Positions 22,977-35,110 of a DNA stretch of 64,000 nt are shown in pieces; the first letter of the stretch is position 1, and the number at the start of each line of letters is the position of its first letter. A program made the position numbers and the translations under genes. This DNA comes from Erigeron canadensis (Eukaryota > Streptophyta > Magnoliopsida > Asterales > Asteraceae): the NCBI RefSeq assembly GCF_010389155.1, contig NC_057768.1, forward strand, positions 7,996,501 through 8,060,500, in the 5' to 3' direction. Under the pieces are notes generated by a model. It made no database searches and was not told the DNA's origin. It saw only the letters and a list, made by a program, of their open reading frames with translations.

Positions 22977-23530
22977 TGAGTTATTTTGAGAGCCCCTAAA
23001 ATAACAATAATTCAAGAACCATTCTGGACCACACATTCTTTACCTTTTTCTCTCTCTTCAATTAAATAATAAAATTCACCCAAATCATTCAAAATGTTCT
23101 AACTCACAAACCGTAATTGTTAGATGAAACAAAAGCATGGTAGTCTTAAATTTCATCCTCTTTCATTAGAGATCCATTCGATATACTTTTGACGACTTTT
23201 TAATTTTCGTTTTCTTTCTGGTAGTTACACATAACTTACACATGTGTAGGATGAACCTACACATGTGTAGGATGAACGCGATGGGAAAAAAACAAAAATT
23301 AAAAAGTCGTCAAAATTATATCGAATTGGAACCCTAATGAAAGAGAACGAAATTTTAAGATTACCCATGCTTTTTGTTTCGTCTAACGATTTACAGTTTG
23401 TGAGATAAAACATTTTAAATGATTTGGGTAAATTTTCTTATTTAATGGAAGAGAGAGAAAATATAAGAAAATAAGTGGTCCAGAATTATTCTCGCGTTCT
23501 TTTTTATTTGTGAGTTCTCAAATAACCCTT
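22977..23530. mobile_element. Palindromic foldback element, about 550 bp
   Basis: The left arm, gttattttgagag through ccattctgga, tctctctcttcaattaaa, aatcattcaaaatgtt and ttagatgaaacaaaagcatg to gacgactttttaatttt, is matched in reverse by the right arm ending ctcaaataaccc. A short spacer (about 23,235-23,280) holds two copies of cctacacatgtgtaggatgaa, itself a palindrome. No transposase is present. Boundaries are approximate by about 5 bp. Confidence 0.8.
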
Positions 23531-23670
23531 CCTCTATCTTAACCTTTGATTTGAAATCAACGGTTAAAATTTAAACGCCAAGTTTGAATTTTGACTTATG
23601 ATTTTATTTCAAAGATTGAGATCCTTCTAAATTTACCTATAAAGTGTCATTATCCATGTTATATATATAT

Positions 23671-23848
23671 GGAGGGAGTGAATGTGTGAGACAACACCAC
23701 TTAACTTGGGTGAAAAACCCCTTACATCTTGATTTTTTTATTCCATAAAAATCAAGGGTCCATCATTTATTCATTAATATTAAAATATTAATATGTGAGA
23801 GGGTTTTTACTCAACTTAAGTGTGTGACAACCTCACACTCACTTTTCC
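23671..23848. mobile_element. Foldback MITE in (TA)n, copy 4
   Basis: This is the reverse-orientation relative of 8,457-8,622. The left end gtgtgagacaacaccactta pairs with its family right end, and the interior (attccataaaaatcaaggg, taatattaaaatattaatat) is conserved. It is flanked by tatatatatgg and ccatatatatat. It directly abuts the 5' end of the next Helitron. Confidence 0.78.
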
Positions 23849-23857
23849 ATATATATA

Positions 23858-26800
23858 TCTATTATAATATAAAGTTGAAGGCCTGATTGTTTTTTGACAC
23901 TTCACTTATGATGTTAATTAAGGATTACATTAATGAGGTTAATGTTAATTTGGAGGGGTATATTTCTTTGTAACCGGTTCATATTTGAGATAATGATGCG
24001 CATGAAGTTTTGCATTATTATGTGATGGTGTGTTTTTAAATTGTTATTGATACATCGACAGGTATATATGTATGGTTGCTGGTCCTTTGAGCTTCTAAAT
24101 TGAAAGTGCTGCATTAATTCTGGTTTGTTACACCCGTATGCATTTAGAATGAAGATATATAAATTAAAAGAATGACGGTGTAAACATTAAAGTGGGAAGT
24201 CTTATAGTCTTCTATAGGCTTGACGGCATAAAGATCTCCCCCCTTTCTAAATCTATATCATATACCCACTCAAAATTTCATTATTCAACCTCTTATTATA
24301 CTGATTCGATTTTCATTATTTTCCCAAAAATTGTTATTAAATATAAATTTGTATTGTATTATTAATTAGTTATAGATTTAATAACGGCAATAATTTTGCA
24401 GGTAACTAATTTTTTGATTGGATTCGATCAACAATTCCTAACTGCATCTGTAATTTATTCACTCTATAGAGTTAGTGTTTCTCTATTTGTTACTCTCTTC
24501 TTTCATTACATTATCATCATTTCTCTTATTTGTATAAGATAGATGTTTCATATATTGAAGTAAATTCATGTGGTTAATACTGTATCATGAGTTCTTGGCT
24601 ATGGTCAGCCGGGAAAATAGTTGGGGTTTGATTTTGAACCATAGAAAAATTTATTAAGGTTTTTTTTTGAGAAAAAAATGGGGGTTAATGCTCTTTCGCC
24701 GATTTCAGGTGAAACATTTGTTTTTTTTTTAACCAAGATTTCATGTCTCTGTTATTGTTTTCTAATTAGATGTTTGATGTTTGCATTTATGAAAGATGAT
24801 GAATTGAGATGATGATATAAAGTGACTTTCAGTAGGAAAGACACCAGCACCATTGTGAGTACTTTCTTTGTTCTATTTTTATAAGAAATTTGTAGTTTTG
24901 ACATGTTCTATTTATGTATGTATGAAGTGTTTGCTAAAATGCTTGAATGAATATTTGCAGTTAGACAAAGTTACATCAAGGATAAATGTTACCAAGGAAT
25001 AACTCGAGGTTTGTAATATTAGTAGTAACTTTTATTTGCCAATTTAAGATTTGCAGTAGTAGTAAGATCATTTTTGGTACATTTTCGTTAAAAGAATGGT
25101 TATTGGAAATAGAATGAGATTTAATATGTTGGTTGTGGTGAATTCCTACAAAAGAAGAGAAAAATAGAGGATAATATGAATCATTGGGTATCCGTTATAT
25201 GTCATATTTGAGCAGAGGTTTACAGATAAGTTTAGTGATGCATTAGATATATCGGGTTATTTAGCTATGCTTGATACAAACCATTGGGTCTGTTTAGTTA
25301 AATTTAATTCTGGAAAAGCATTTTTTATGGGGATTAGTTTATAATGAATAAATAGGTATTTAAGCTGGGTTGAAAAAGCTTGCTAGATTATCATGTCTAC
25401 TCTTTTGAAGGTTATAAGTTGCTATAAACTAGGAGGGCTTCAATAGTAGAAATGACCTTTCAAAGTTACTTTTGTGAATTTTTGGCGGTAAGTGGTTTTG
25501 ATTTTGAAATGAACAATATAGCTGAACATATCTAAAGATAGATGGCTCATGAAGAATATCTTTACCCAATATCTACCTGATGATGTGAAAGCATATGATA
25601 ACTTTATTATTGTGAAAGGATATGATAACTGAAAATGAAGCTAGATCTTATGTAGGTGAAACTGTTCTGGGCTAATTGAGTCCTTTCATAAACATAACTA
25701 TATTCATAGGTTATTACAACACTTTCTTTTTACATCCCGTTATACAAGTGCATGATGTATATTTTTCCAACTTTGCAGGGATATCATACGTGACAACTTG
25801 ATACTTGATAAATTTGGTAGTTACAACACAAAAGTGAGCCGTAATGCTTAAGGCTTGGCACAATTGCAGCAAATGGTTAGTTTCTTTGAGATTTGACATT
25901 TTAATCATGCATTGCTATGGAACTATATTTTAATGTGTAATGCCTACGTCACTTCATACTTCATCGTTAGAATAGTGTTATGGGTTACTTGACCTGATCG
26001 TTCAGTTTTGGCCATAAAGTACATGTTATGCGTCCTCATCCAACAATGTTGGCCTGCCCATTGCCTCTTATGTAAATTAAGTTGAGCTTTGTATATGCTA
26101 ATGTTACCAAAACACTTTAGTTTTAAAAGTTTTTAGCTGCTTTATTTTGCATCAAAGAGAGAGAAACATGTTCTTATGTTGTTGAACGGAGGGATTATTA
26201 TAAAGTATAAGCTACAGGCCCGGATTAACAAAATTTTTATCTGAAATTCTTGTGATAGGAACATATGAGCTCGGATGGCATAATCTTCATGGCTTTTTAT
26301 CGAGCCCATCAAAATATGCAGGGACTTTCCAGTGAACGAAATCTAGGTGCTCCTAAGGTTAGTGACTTTTATTCATTTTTCATTTTGAATATATTGGTTT
26401 CACACACATACGCACCACCCGCTGTGTCTAAACAACACATGATCCGAAAAATCTCCTGAATTTCTATAATTCTTTAAAATCACAAGAAAGCCCCTTTGAG
26501 GATAAACACACACAATCTTTCCTATTACTATCATTATCAATATCAACATGATTTAAAAGGCAAGTGGTATTAAGAAAAACACCCTGGTGGGTGGCCTCAT
26601 TGTCAATGACATTGCGTTCTATTTTCTTTAATCACAAGAAAGCCCACATTGAAGAAAAACACACACAATCTTTCCTATTACTATCATTATCAAATATTAA
26701 CCTGATTTAAAAGGCAAGGGGTATTAAGAAAACGCCCTGGTGGGTGGCCTGATTGTCAATGAGATTGCGTTTGGCGAAAATTAGTTAGATAAAGTGCTAT

Positions 26801-28873
26801 ATTTCATTGGGTGGCCTGTTTGTCGACGAAGTAATAAATTAGCTGACAGAGATACACGCGTATTTTATCACGTGAAGGTAAGTTTTTCTAGCAAAAGTTA
26901 CCAAGAAACAAAGGCCAACATGGGAGCCACAACCATATGCTACTTTATGTTACAGCTGAACATGGTCCTTTAAAAATTTTTGTGCCATCATAATAAAATT
27001 TGACCCTTTAGTGTTAAAGTACGGACATCTTCTTAGTAGGTGTCAATCCTGAAAGTTAATAATTTTGCTGGTTTCCAAACAGTTCGTTTATGTCTTAATG
27101 GAAGCTGATGAAGGCCCTTATTAATCAACATACAAACCAAATTACTCCAGGGGAGGTAATTCTAGACAATGTGAACTTATCAGTCATGGGCTTTGATAAG
27201 ATCAGTCACAAACATTGCCATAAAAAAAAAGTATGAAGGGCTCAAACAGAACAGTACACCCGCTAGAGCCTTCACCAAGTATGGTAATGATTCATGCATG
27301 TTATACAAGAGAATCAACTATCCCATATCTGTATAAAATAGCATCTTCCCGTCGTTTGCCGAGTATACTAAGTTCTATGTAAGGGGGAAAAGGGAGGGTC
27401 AGATGGGTTATACAATGGGGTCAAAATGGGTTGGATCAAAAATGGATACTTTGATAAGGGTAGGTGGTTTCTGACTGGTTGAGACAGTTTTATATTTAAA
27501 AAAAAAATAGTATGTCAAATATGATCATTGGTATCTGGATTTCAAGTATTTTTTTTTAAACTAAAGTGATTTAGGAGGTTTACCCAACAATTAAACTTTC
27601 GACAATATGTTTCTTCCGTTCATCCCATTGGTCTTGTTGAGATCAAACATAACCTCAACTTATCCATTCAATAGTTAATCAATTCATAACTAAAAAACAA
27701 GACGTATTTATGCTCTACTCTTTTTAAGAGTTTGACCTGATATGTATAGTCAATCTATATCTAAGGGAGGAATCACGAGATGTCAATCTACAACGTAAGG
27801 TAGGAATCCACTTGCTTGCTAAAAGATGAGTATGTTATCCACCTGTATATTTGTTTTTAAATTTCATCATTTTTTATTTTGAAACTCAATTTTATTGGTT
27901 GGGACGATACCTTTCTGGAATGTGAAGTTTTTTTGTTTTGTTTTTATGGTGACCTTTAATTAGACTAGGTTGATAGTCAATCCTGGTTACTACCGTCATT
28001 TTGATGTATGTTGGTAAAGGTACACCCAGGTAGCTGTCTTCCATAAGGTCACCTCGAGGTCAAATATGATCCCAAAAAGCAGTAAAAGAACTCATAGTAT
28101 AAGTCTTGGTGAGATGGGTATTGAGGTCGGTGATGATTATATACGTTGACCCAAGTTTATGACCTGAACACCTTTTTGCCACCTCCAAATAGTACTTGGT
28201 ATGCAAGTTGAAGTAGTTCAGGGTAATGTTTGTTCGAATTATGAACAATAAGAAGCAATTTAAGCTTGTGGGTTTTACCCAACTACTCAAACCCATTTAC
28301 CGATCCTTCAGTAATGTATGCTCTGCTCCTCTTTTTCCATCTCAATTTCCATGGAAACAAAGTAGTTAAGGGGTTAAGTTGGTTAAATCTTCAACCAGTT
28401 TTAGATTATGGTTTCATCCTGCTTCTTCCACTTGCATTGAACCATTTTTTTGATTTAAAGTTATAGAATTTAGATGTTGGTATTTGTATTGGTTAAATGT
28501 TAACAGAATGAAATTAGTTCGATGTCCCTCCTATTCTTCATATGCTAAATTGCAACCGGTTTAGACCATTGGCAGTTATTTGGTTCAGATGAGCTATCAA
28601 GCAAAAGCACGACTTTAAGAAGAATCCAAAGATTTAATACGGGGTCAACCCCTAAAGTTTTTGATATAATTGTTTTATAATCTATCGATATACGTATCTA
28701 ACTTTTCTATCAATCGATTAGTCTAAATATTCCGTTAGATGAGTTGTCTAAATTCACTTGGTTATCAGTTGATAATTACTTATCATTTGCATCAACAGGT
28801 TCTCAAATCCTGAAAAATAGACGTGGATTCCAACTGCATACTTAGCCGTGCAACGCACGGGTCTTCACTCTAG
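23858..28873 (+). mobile_element. Predicted non-autonomous Helitron, 5.0 kb
   Basis: The 5' end is A|TCTATTATAATATAAAGTTG. The 3' end is a hairpin ccgtgcaacgcacgg followed by gtcttcactCTAG|T. Both ends fit plant Helitrons. The inside has no Rep-helicase and no intact gene. It contains exon-like open stretches without identity (about 26,259-26,358, reading HMSSDGIIFMAFYRAHQN before gttagtgac) and a 155-bp duplication. I infer captured host DNA of unknown origin. Pairing of these two ends as one element is an inference from orientation and spacing. Confidence 0.6.
26471..26770. repeat. Two-copy tandem duplication, unit about 150 bp
   Basis: The segment tctttaaaatcacaagaaag to tgtcaatgacattgcgtt (26,471-26,618) is repeated at about 26,625-26,770 with about 90% identity, including the striking caccctggtgggtggcct phrase. 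Confidence 0.8.
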
Positions 28874-29424
28874 TATATATATATATATATGTTAAAATGA
28901 AAATCTTTTACTTTAGCAAATAACAAATCACTTTAACAAATAACAAATCGCATATATGAGCAACAAAATGAAAATCAATTAATATAAGTAAATTCTAAAT
29001 AATCATTCATTTATGATATTGCCAACACCAGCCACTACACAAAGCTGATGTACTTGTCGTACGTTTTCTCACAACATCAATTCAAACAAAATAAAATCAA
29101 AATTCATGAATTTGCTCGTACATAAAATGGGACCAATATCACATAATAACACATTATAAAATGTGCGATATCAATTTTTAAAAGTTTATATGGTTAAAAA
29201 TGTAAACTTTAATAAGTTGTGGATGATAGACTAGTGGTGACAATGCGGAGGTTGGTAGAGATTAATGGTGAGTTTTTGATGTGGCGGAAAGGGATTTTCT
29301 AATGTAACATCGACAAAAGCTAATGATGGATTAATAGTTAAGAGAGCGCTCTAAATGCTCTTGTAAGGATAAACATAAAATGACACGTGTATACATAATA
29401 GTTGAAATGTAGATCACTCAGCCA
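28874..29424. other. AT-rich spacer between two Helitrons
   Basis: A (TA)n tract at its left edge and no ORF of note; no function is visible. Confidence 0.4.
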
Positions 29425-29803
29425 TCTCTCTTCCTAATAAAACAAGGTTCCAACTTAAAGTTTATTTAAAAAATTAACAGGTGGCAGGCTCCCCTTTATT
29501 CCAAAAAATTCCCGTAAAAGTTTACAAGAAAAATAAAGACCACTACTAGAAAAATAGCCTTTAATGACACCAAAATTATGACACACACATTTTAATAACA
29601 AGCAAAAATGTGTGTCATAAAAATACTGTCATAATTTATGAAATCTAAAGGATTTATGACACGCAATTATTAGTGTCAGAAAATGTAATGTAACACGGGA
29701 TACATTTTCGTTGCGTGTCATCCTAAAGGGTCGTCTTCTATTTTTTTTTTAAAAAAACATATATATTTGCTGATCCAAAAAAGACCCGAATCAACAACCC
29801 TAA

Positions 29804-30883
29804 TGGCGCGTTTGGTTCGTGGATTTTGAAGGAATCTGATGGAATTGTAATCTAATTCCATTCCATTTGTATGTTTGGTTGGAAAATTTCAAATGAATCA
29901 AATTCTATGGAATGGGAAGATTCCTTTATTCACCGAATTGTCATTCCTTAGGTAATATGGGTGGATTTTGATTCCATGGCAACCTTTATCTTCAAAAGAC
30001 TATAATACCCACATTTAGCCAAAATATAATCCACAAAATTTTGAGCATCGATGATAAAAACTTTATAATAATGATAATAATAAATAATAATAATAATAAT
30101 AATAAAAATTATTAATTATTATTATTATTATTATTATTATATTATTATTATTATTATATTTTAAAAATGATGAATTCTTGGATAAAATTAAAATATATAT
30201 GTGGTCATAACTACTCATTTTCGAATTTTTTCATGATAAACTTTTTCAATGTTTTGTTGAAGTAATCTCAAACATGAGATTTTTACGAAGATAGTATTTT
30301 TAAAATTTATAGCTAGATGGTGATTGCATATGTTGTTATATATAAAAGAATAAATTGGGAATATGTAACAAAAATCCTAATAGAAAAAAAAAAAAAGATG
30401 GCGCTTAGCTGTAGGTCGATTTTAATGGAGGACAACGGTGTTTGCCAATTTCGTTGCCGGAAAAATGAAGCGGTGGTTGGCAAACGCGACCTAAGGCACG
30501 ACTAGCGACAATCTTTAAGTTGACTATTTTTAGGTTAATTGATAGCTAACAAGCAAGTAGCCATGGAGGTTGGTGATGTGGTCGGGAAATTTTTGACCGG
30601 AAAATAAAAGAAGGGAGGCTGGGATAAAAAGGAAAAGGGAGATAAATGTTTGGTGAATGAAAGTATTATTGATTAAATGGGAATTTGCTTTTTATCAAAA
30701 ATGAACTTTGTTACTTCTGTATATAAAGAAAAAGGGCAAATATGTCATTTTAACAATTATGACAAAACATTCCTTTTATATTTTTGTAAACCAAACACAT
30801 TGACTGATTTTAATTCCATTCCATTAAATTTCATTCCATCAAATTCATGATTTTGAAAAACATTCCACGAAGCAAATGCTACC
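29804..30883. mobile_element. Harbinger/Tourist-like element inside the CACTA
   Basis: Imperfect terminal inverted repeats ggcgcgtttggttcgtgga (left) and tccacgaagcaaatgctacc (right) are flanked by TAA at 29,801-29,803 and 30,884-30,886, the usual 3-bp target site of PIF/Harbinger elements. Subterminal ggaatggaatt-type repeats occur in both halves. It encodes no transposase. Its interior carries an inverted AAT/ATT microsatellite. Confidence 0.6.
30068..30157. repeat. Inverted trinucleotide microsatellite (AAT)n then (ATT)n
   Basis: A run of aat repeats changes at about 30,108 into a run of att repeats, so the tract is a self-complementary hairpin of about 90 bp within the Harbinger-like element. 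Confidence 0.9.
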
Positions 30884-31281
30884 TAAGTGTTCAAATTGAA
30901 TCCATATTTCCCCCAAAATCGAGAGAGAGAGCGAGGTAGTGTTCCTATTTATGGATTTTATGATTAAATCTCAAAAAAAATAACTTCAATATCAGGCTAA
31001 TTTTATGATTGTTGTTGCCGTCGTTCTTTTATATATATAATATAGATATAATATCAATCTCAGAAAAATAACTTTAATCTTAGTTTCGTCTCTCTCTCAA
31101 CGTTGCTCACCATCGGATCTGTACATCTATGTCGCGCGCCGTTTGATCCCGTACATCTCCGTCGCTGTCACCCGCCGTCGGTCTCCGTCAGTCGCGATCA
31201 GCTCTCCGTCGTTTTTTGCGTTGTTGCTCATTGTAGATCACTGTAAGTTTTTCTATTTGTAGATTTCATGCTTAAACATTG

Positions 31282-31322
31282 TTATATATATATATATATC
31301 TGTGTGTGTGTGTGTGTGTGTA
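31282..31322. repeat. (TA)n(TG)n compound microsatellite
   Basis: tatatatatatatat is followed by ctgtgtgtgtgtgtgtgtg, inside the CACTA element. Confidence 0.9.
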
Positions 31323-32580
31323 ATGTATAGGTAGAGTATATGATTAAACATATATGTCATATTATCGATCTCATAAGTGAATTGTAGACAAAGTGTTTGA
31401 TCTAATGCCTGAATGAAAATACACACTGCTAATTCTTTGTTCAGTCCACTAATAACTTACGTAATCTGCTTTCACTTTGTCCAATAGGATGAATAATGGG
31501 TGTAGTCTGCTTGTTACTAAAAAAGTTGAATTTATGTCATTTTGTATCAATTTTACTCATTTACTGATTAGGTTAGGTGAATTACTCATTTATATATTAA
31601 TATTGTTTTGATTTTGGTGTTTTTACTAATAAATTTACTATGAAATATCGTAACGAGGCTAAAGCCAGTTGTCTAGTGAATGTATCAAATTCAGATATGC
31701 CTCTTGGAAAACAGCTCACATTGGAAAAAGATATAATCAGTGTATGTATAATGTATATGTATGTGCTTAGCCAGTGGACTACAATATACTGTTTGAGTTT
31801 TGGTTCGTTTGCTATTAGGCCAGTTCTTTTTCATGCCTGTGTAGTGAAATTCTCTTATTAGTAGTTTTTATCTTGTGTGGCCAAATCCGTCTCTCGTTGT
31901 TTTTGTTGTTAAAAGCCTAAAACTATCAAGTATATGAAAGTCGCGTTATTGTTATTATCATTATGTTCAAATGGTTTTACTTATATTGCTTTTATTATGT
32001 ATGCATTTGATTCAGAGTCCCAACTCTGCCTCCTCTCGTCAGCCCCACTATGAGGCCACCTCCCCCACCATCACGTTCAGGTTATTAACTATCCTAGTTT
32101 CTTTCCTGACTGTTTATAATTAACAATTCCACTTAATTGAAAGTCCTTATTCACTTACCTGGTCTGCGACTTTGTGGTTCAACATTTGCAGCGACTCTAT
32201 TAGCTAATATTTTATATAAGTATTCGTACACCTAAACGAAAAACTGTACCACTCTCACTGCCGTATACCTGCTGTTTTTTGTTCGTGTTCCTGTATTCAT
32301 CTTTGACTTTGATCAGTATATAGCAGGTATGGAACTCTAGATCAGACTTCATATGGTGTTGTTTTCTCTGAATCAATCACCATAGCATGGATAGACAATC
32401 TGATTTACATGTAAAGATGAGTGTATGAGATCTCTATGGGTTCAATAATAAATGGACCATGTATTCTCATTTGGTGAGATGTAACATTAAGCAAGTCGAA
32501 TTTAGTGAATGTAATTTTCGATTTCAAAGCTGCAGGGATGTAAAATGGACAGTTAATTCATGGTTTGCTGTTTTTTTCAG

Positions 32581-33089
32581 CTTATGGTGCTAGTGGATTA
32601 TGCGGCTTCTAGTTTACTGGCTATTTCACATGCCCTGTAGAATGGTCTACACTTAGCAGACTTTGTCATGCCTATGTTTCTTTTCGTTGATGGAGTATCT
32701 CTTGCGATTGTATACAAGGTAATTAATGCTATAATGTGAAATGTATTTTCAACCCTGGACATGTCAATTATGTTACCTCATATGACTTTTTCTCTCAAGT
32801 TGGTCTGGCAATCATCCTCCTTTAGGTAGTTTCTGGGGGTGGTGGTAGGCGGCCAAACGACGATTTATAGTATCAGTTATAAAGTCTGTTAGTGCGAAAT
32901 GTATAGATCGATCAATATGTATCTTATATATGTGTTTTCATAATGATAGTAACTGAAGCTGAAGTCTTTTTCTTTTCTTTCTTATAGCATCAGAAAGTTC
33001 AAAACAGATACGAAGCCACATGGAAAGCACTAGTAAGAGCAGCGAAACTTTTTCTTCTTGGTGTTTTTCTTCAAGGTAAATGTTGCGGG
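32581..33089 (+). pseudogene. Captured HGSNAT-like acetyltransferase exons
   Basis: The first exon (32,581-32,718), after a tttttttcag acceptor, encodes LMVLVDYAAS, a TAG where the family has Trp (HSPWNG), then NGLHLADFVMPMFLFVDGVS and LAIVYK before a gtaatt donor. The second exon (32,988 to about 33,075 or 33,088), after cttatag, encodes NRYEATWKALVRAAKLFLLG and VFLQG. This matches the start of the membrane domain of plant heparan-alpha-glucosaminide N-acetyltransferase-like proteins (DUF1624/DUF5009): L-x-VD, PWNG-x-x-LADFVMP and KAL-R-x-KL-x-LG-FLQG. It is a fragment with a nonsense codon, carried by the CACTA element. A later VDEIQR stretch near 33,710 may be the next exon. Confidence 0.72.
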
Positions 33090-34381
33090 TGAGTATTTCC
33101 ACCCCATATGACATTATTTTGATGCGCTTTGATCTTAAGCATGAAAGTCTTCGACTCTTCGTATAATTTCAATATCTTAAGGTTTTCACCTCCCAAAGTT
33201 TGCTGATGGCACTAATTGTTCACTTAGAGAGAAGATTCAAAAATAAGTAAGATAAGATAATTAAAATTTTATCGTATAGTACAGAGATCTAATGAATGAA
33301 ACATGTTCTATGCATACCTGCTTTAGTTTAACCTTATACATATCTGCAGCTATGGATATCATATTTGAAGATGATTTGCCTTGTGTTCCATTAGAATTCG
33401 AAATTTATATCCGTGATAAAAAAAATGCAAGTCATAGTATTATCCAAAATTTGGAATTAATTTTAAACTAGAAAGTGCAAGCAAAATAGGAAAGTAGCTG
33501 ATAGCATTTAGCAATATTTCCATGGAACTAGTGGAAATAAGGTTTTAACAACACAGTATTTCTGTTTTCAAATTCTGTGACCCAACTTACTCTGTACCTT
33601 GACCTTGTTCACAAACTGAATTCAGATACCTTAACCGAACAGTTTGATAGCTAGATAGTTTGTAAAGTTACGGTTTTTTAAACACCTTTATTTGTTTTTA
33701 CAGAGAGTTGATGAAATCCAAAGAGAAACAGAAAATGCTCGATTCTGGAACTTTCAGTGTGGATATGGGAGGGTATGCTCTCGATTCTGGAACTTGCAGT
33801 ACGTAGTATTTTTGTGATGATCTTTGAGGCTTCTATTTTTGTGATGATCTTTGAGGCTTCTGTCTTCCTGTGGCACGCTTAATTTCTTAATATAATATGC
33901 AGGTTAGAGGTGCAGTATTAGCACTTAGATATAATGAGCAATTTCCCAGGCTTCCGGGTGATTTTGAGGTTTCTGCACGACGTAGGTTAGACATGTTTGA
34001 TTTACTGCAATTTGTGTTCGGTTTTTAAATAACTTGTGGTTGTATGAAACAAATTGTTTTGATATATATGAAATGCGCTCTTTTGCTATTTGAGTATTTA
34101 TCTGTATTATGAGATTAACTATAATTTAATGTGTGGATATTAGCAATTTTATAAAAAATATTTTTTAAAAAAAAAATAATTGAACCATGACACGCAAAAA
34201 TGGTGTCATAAAATAGTGTCATAAAAGTGTGTCGTAAAAGCGTGTCATAAATTCATGACGCGCGAAATGCGTGTAATAAAGCTTTATGACGGTTCGATTT
34301 ATGACACCAAAAAGCGTGTCATCTGACCCCTTTTATGACACGCATTCGGTGTCATTAAAGGCATGTTTTCTAGTAGTGGAC

Positions 34382-35110
34382 TCATTATCATACAACAAAT
34401 TACAATGAATCAAATAATTTTTTTTTTATAAAGGAATCAAATAACAATTGCTTTTACATCATCTTTCAACAACCTACTGATGGGAGGCTGACGATCGTTT
34501 TTCACTCTGCAGATCTAGGGAGGCCGACGATCATAGATCATGTATTATCCATGGTATCATTTTTATTTAGGGTTTTATTTTTTAAATTTTCGCTTTTAGG
34601 GTTTTTGAATTTCAATCCATGGATATCCATGGTATCATCTTTATTTAAATACTTGTGATCAATACATGTTGCTAAGGTGAATTTTTTTTGTTTCTTGATT
34701 CATTAATGCATGACTTGTGCGATTTATTTCTTCATCCGAATAAGCATCTGCAGTCACTCACTTTAAATTCCTGAAATAAGGGAAAACTAAAGATATATGT
34801 TACTCCTATATGGTTGAGCTTATTTTGTTCAGTTTATTCCTATATCCGGTGAATTATTCTGCTACTTGAATCATATGCTAGATTGGAGCAGTCTCACAAT
34901 GTGAATTGAAATAAATCACATTATTTTTGAGGTGTTAATCTGAGTTTTTGGTGCTAAAATCGGTTTCACTAAACGCTTACCAGTCTTTGCTTACTACTAC
35001 CATCTTAATTTTCTGACATGTAGTCTGTATATCCATAATTAAATTCCTCTATCCTTTTAGATTCTTACTTACCAGCTTTTTCTGATTCATTATTTGGTAT
35101 GCGTTCAGAG
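34382..35110. other. Non-coding part of the gene-carrying Helitron
   Basis: AT-rich sequence between the CACTA insertion and the helicase fragment. A ggaggctgacgatcg phrase and a ccatggtatcat phrase each recur, but no ORF is recognised. Confidence 0.4.

Larger units (their letters stand above)
29541..34378. mobile_element. CACTA (En/Spm-type) DNA transposon, 4.84 kb
   Basis: It begins CACTACTAGAAAA and ends TTTTCTAGTAGTG, perfect CACTA terminal inverted repeats, with gcctttaatgacacc and ggtgtcattaaaggc continuing the match. The 3-bp target duplication GAC is exact (29,538-29,540 and 34,379-34,381). Subterminal regions contain many copies of tgtgtcata and atgacacgc in both orientations, the expected transposase-binding repeats. 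No transposase ORF remains. The interior holds a Harbinger-like element and HGSNAT-like exon fragments, so this is a non-autonomous gene-capturing copy. Confidence 0.92.

Noticed and set aside
23225..23413. ORF with CVGSSYTCV repeats
   Set aside because: It is produced by the two palindromic copies at the centre of the foldback element.
31640..31861. 73-codon ORF inside the CACTA element, considered as the N-terminus of the HGSNAT-like gene
   Set aside because: The sequence does not match the known N-terminal region and the splice connection to 32,581 is not supported.
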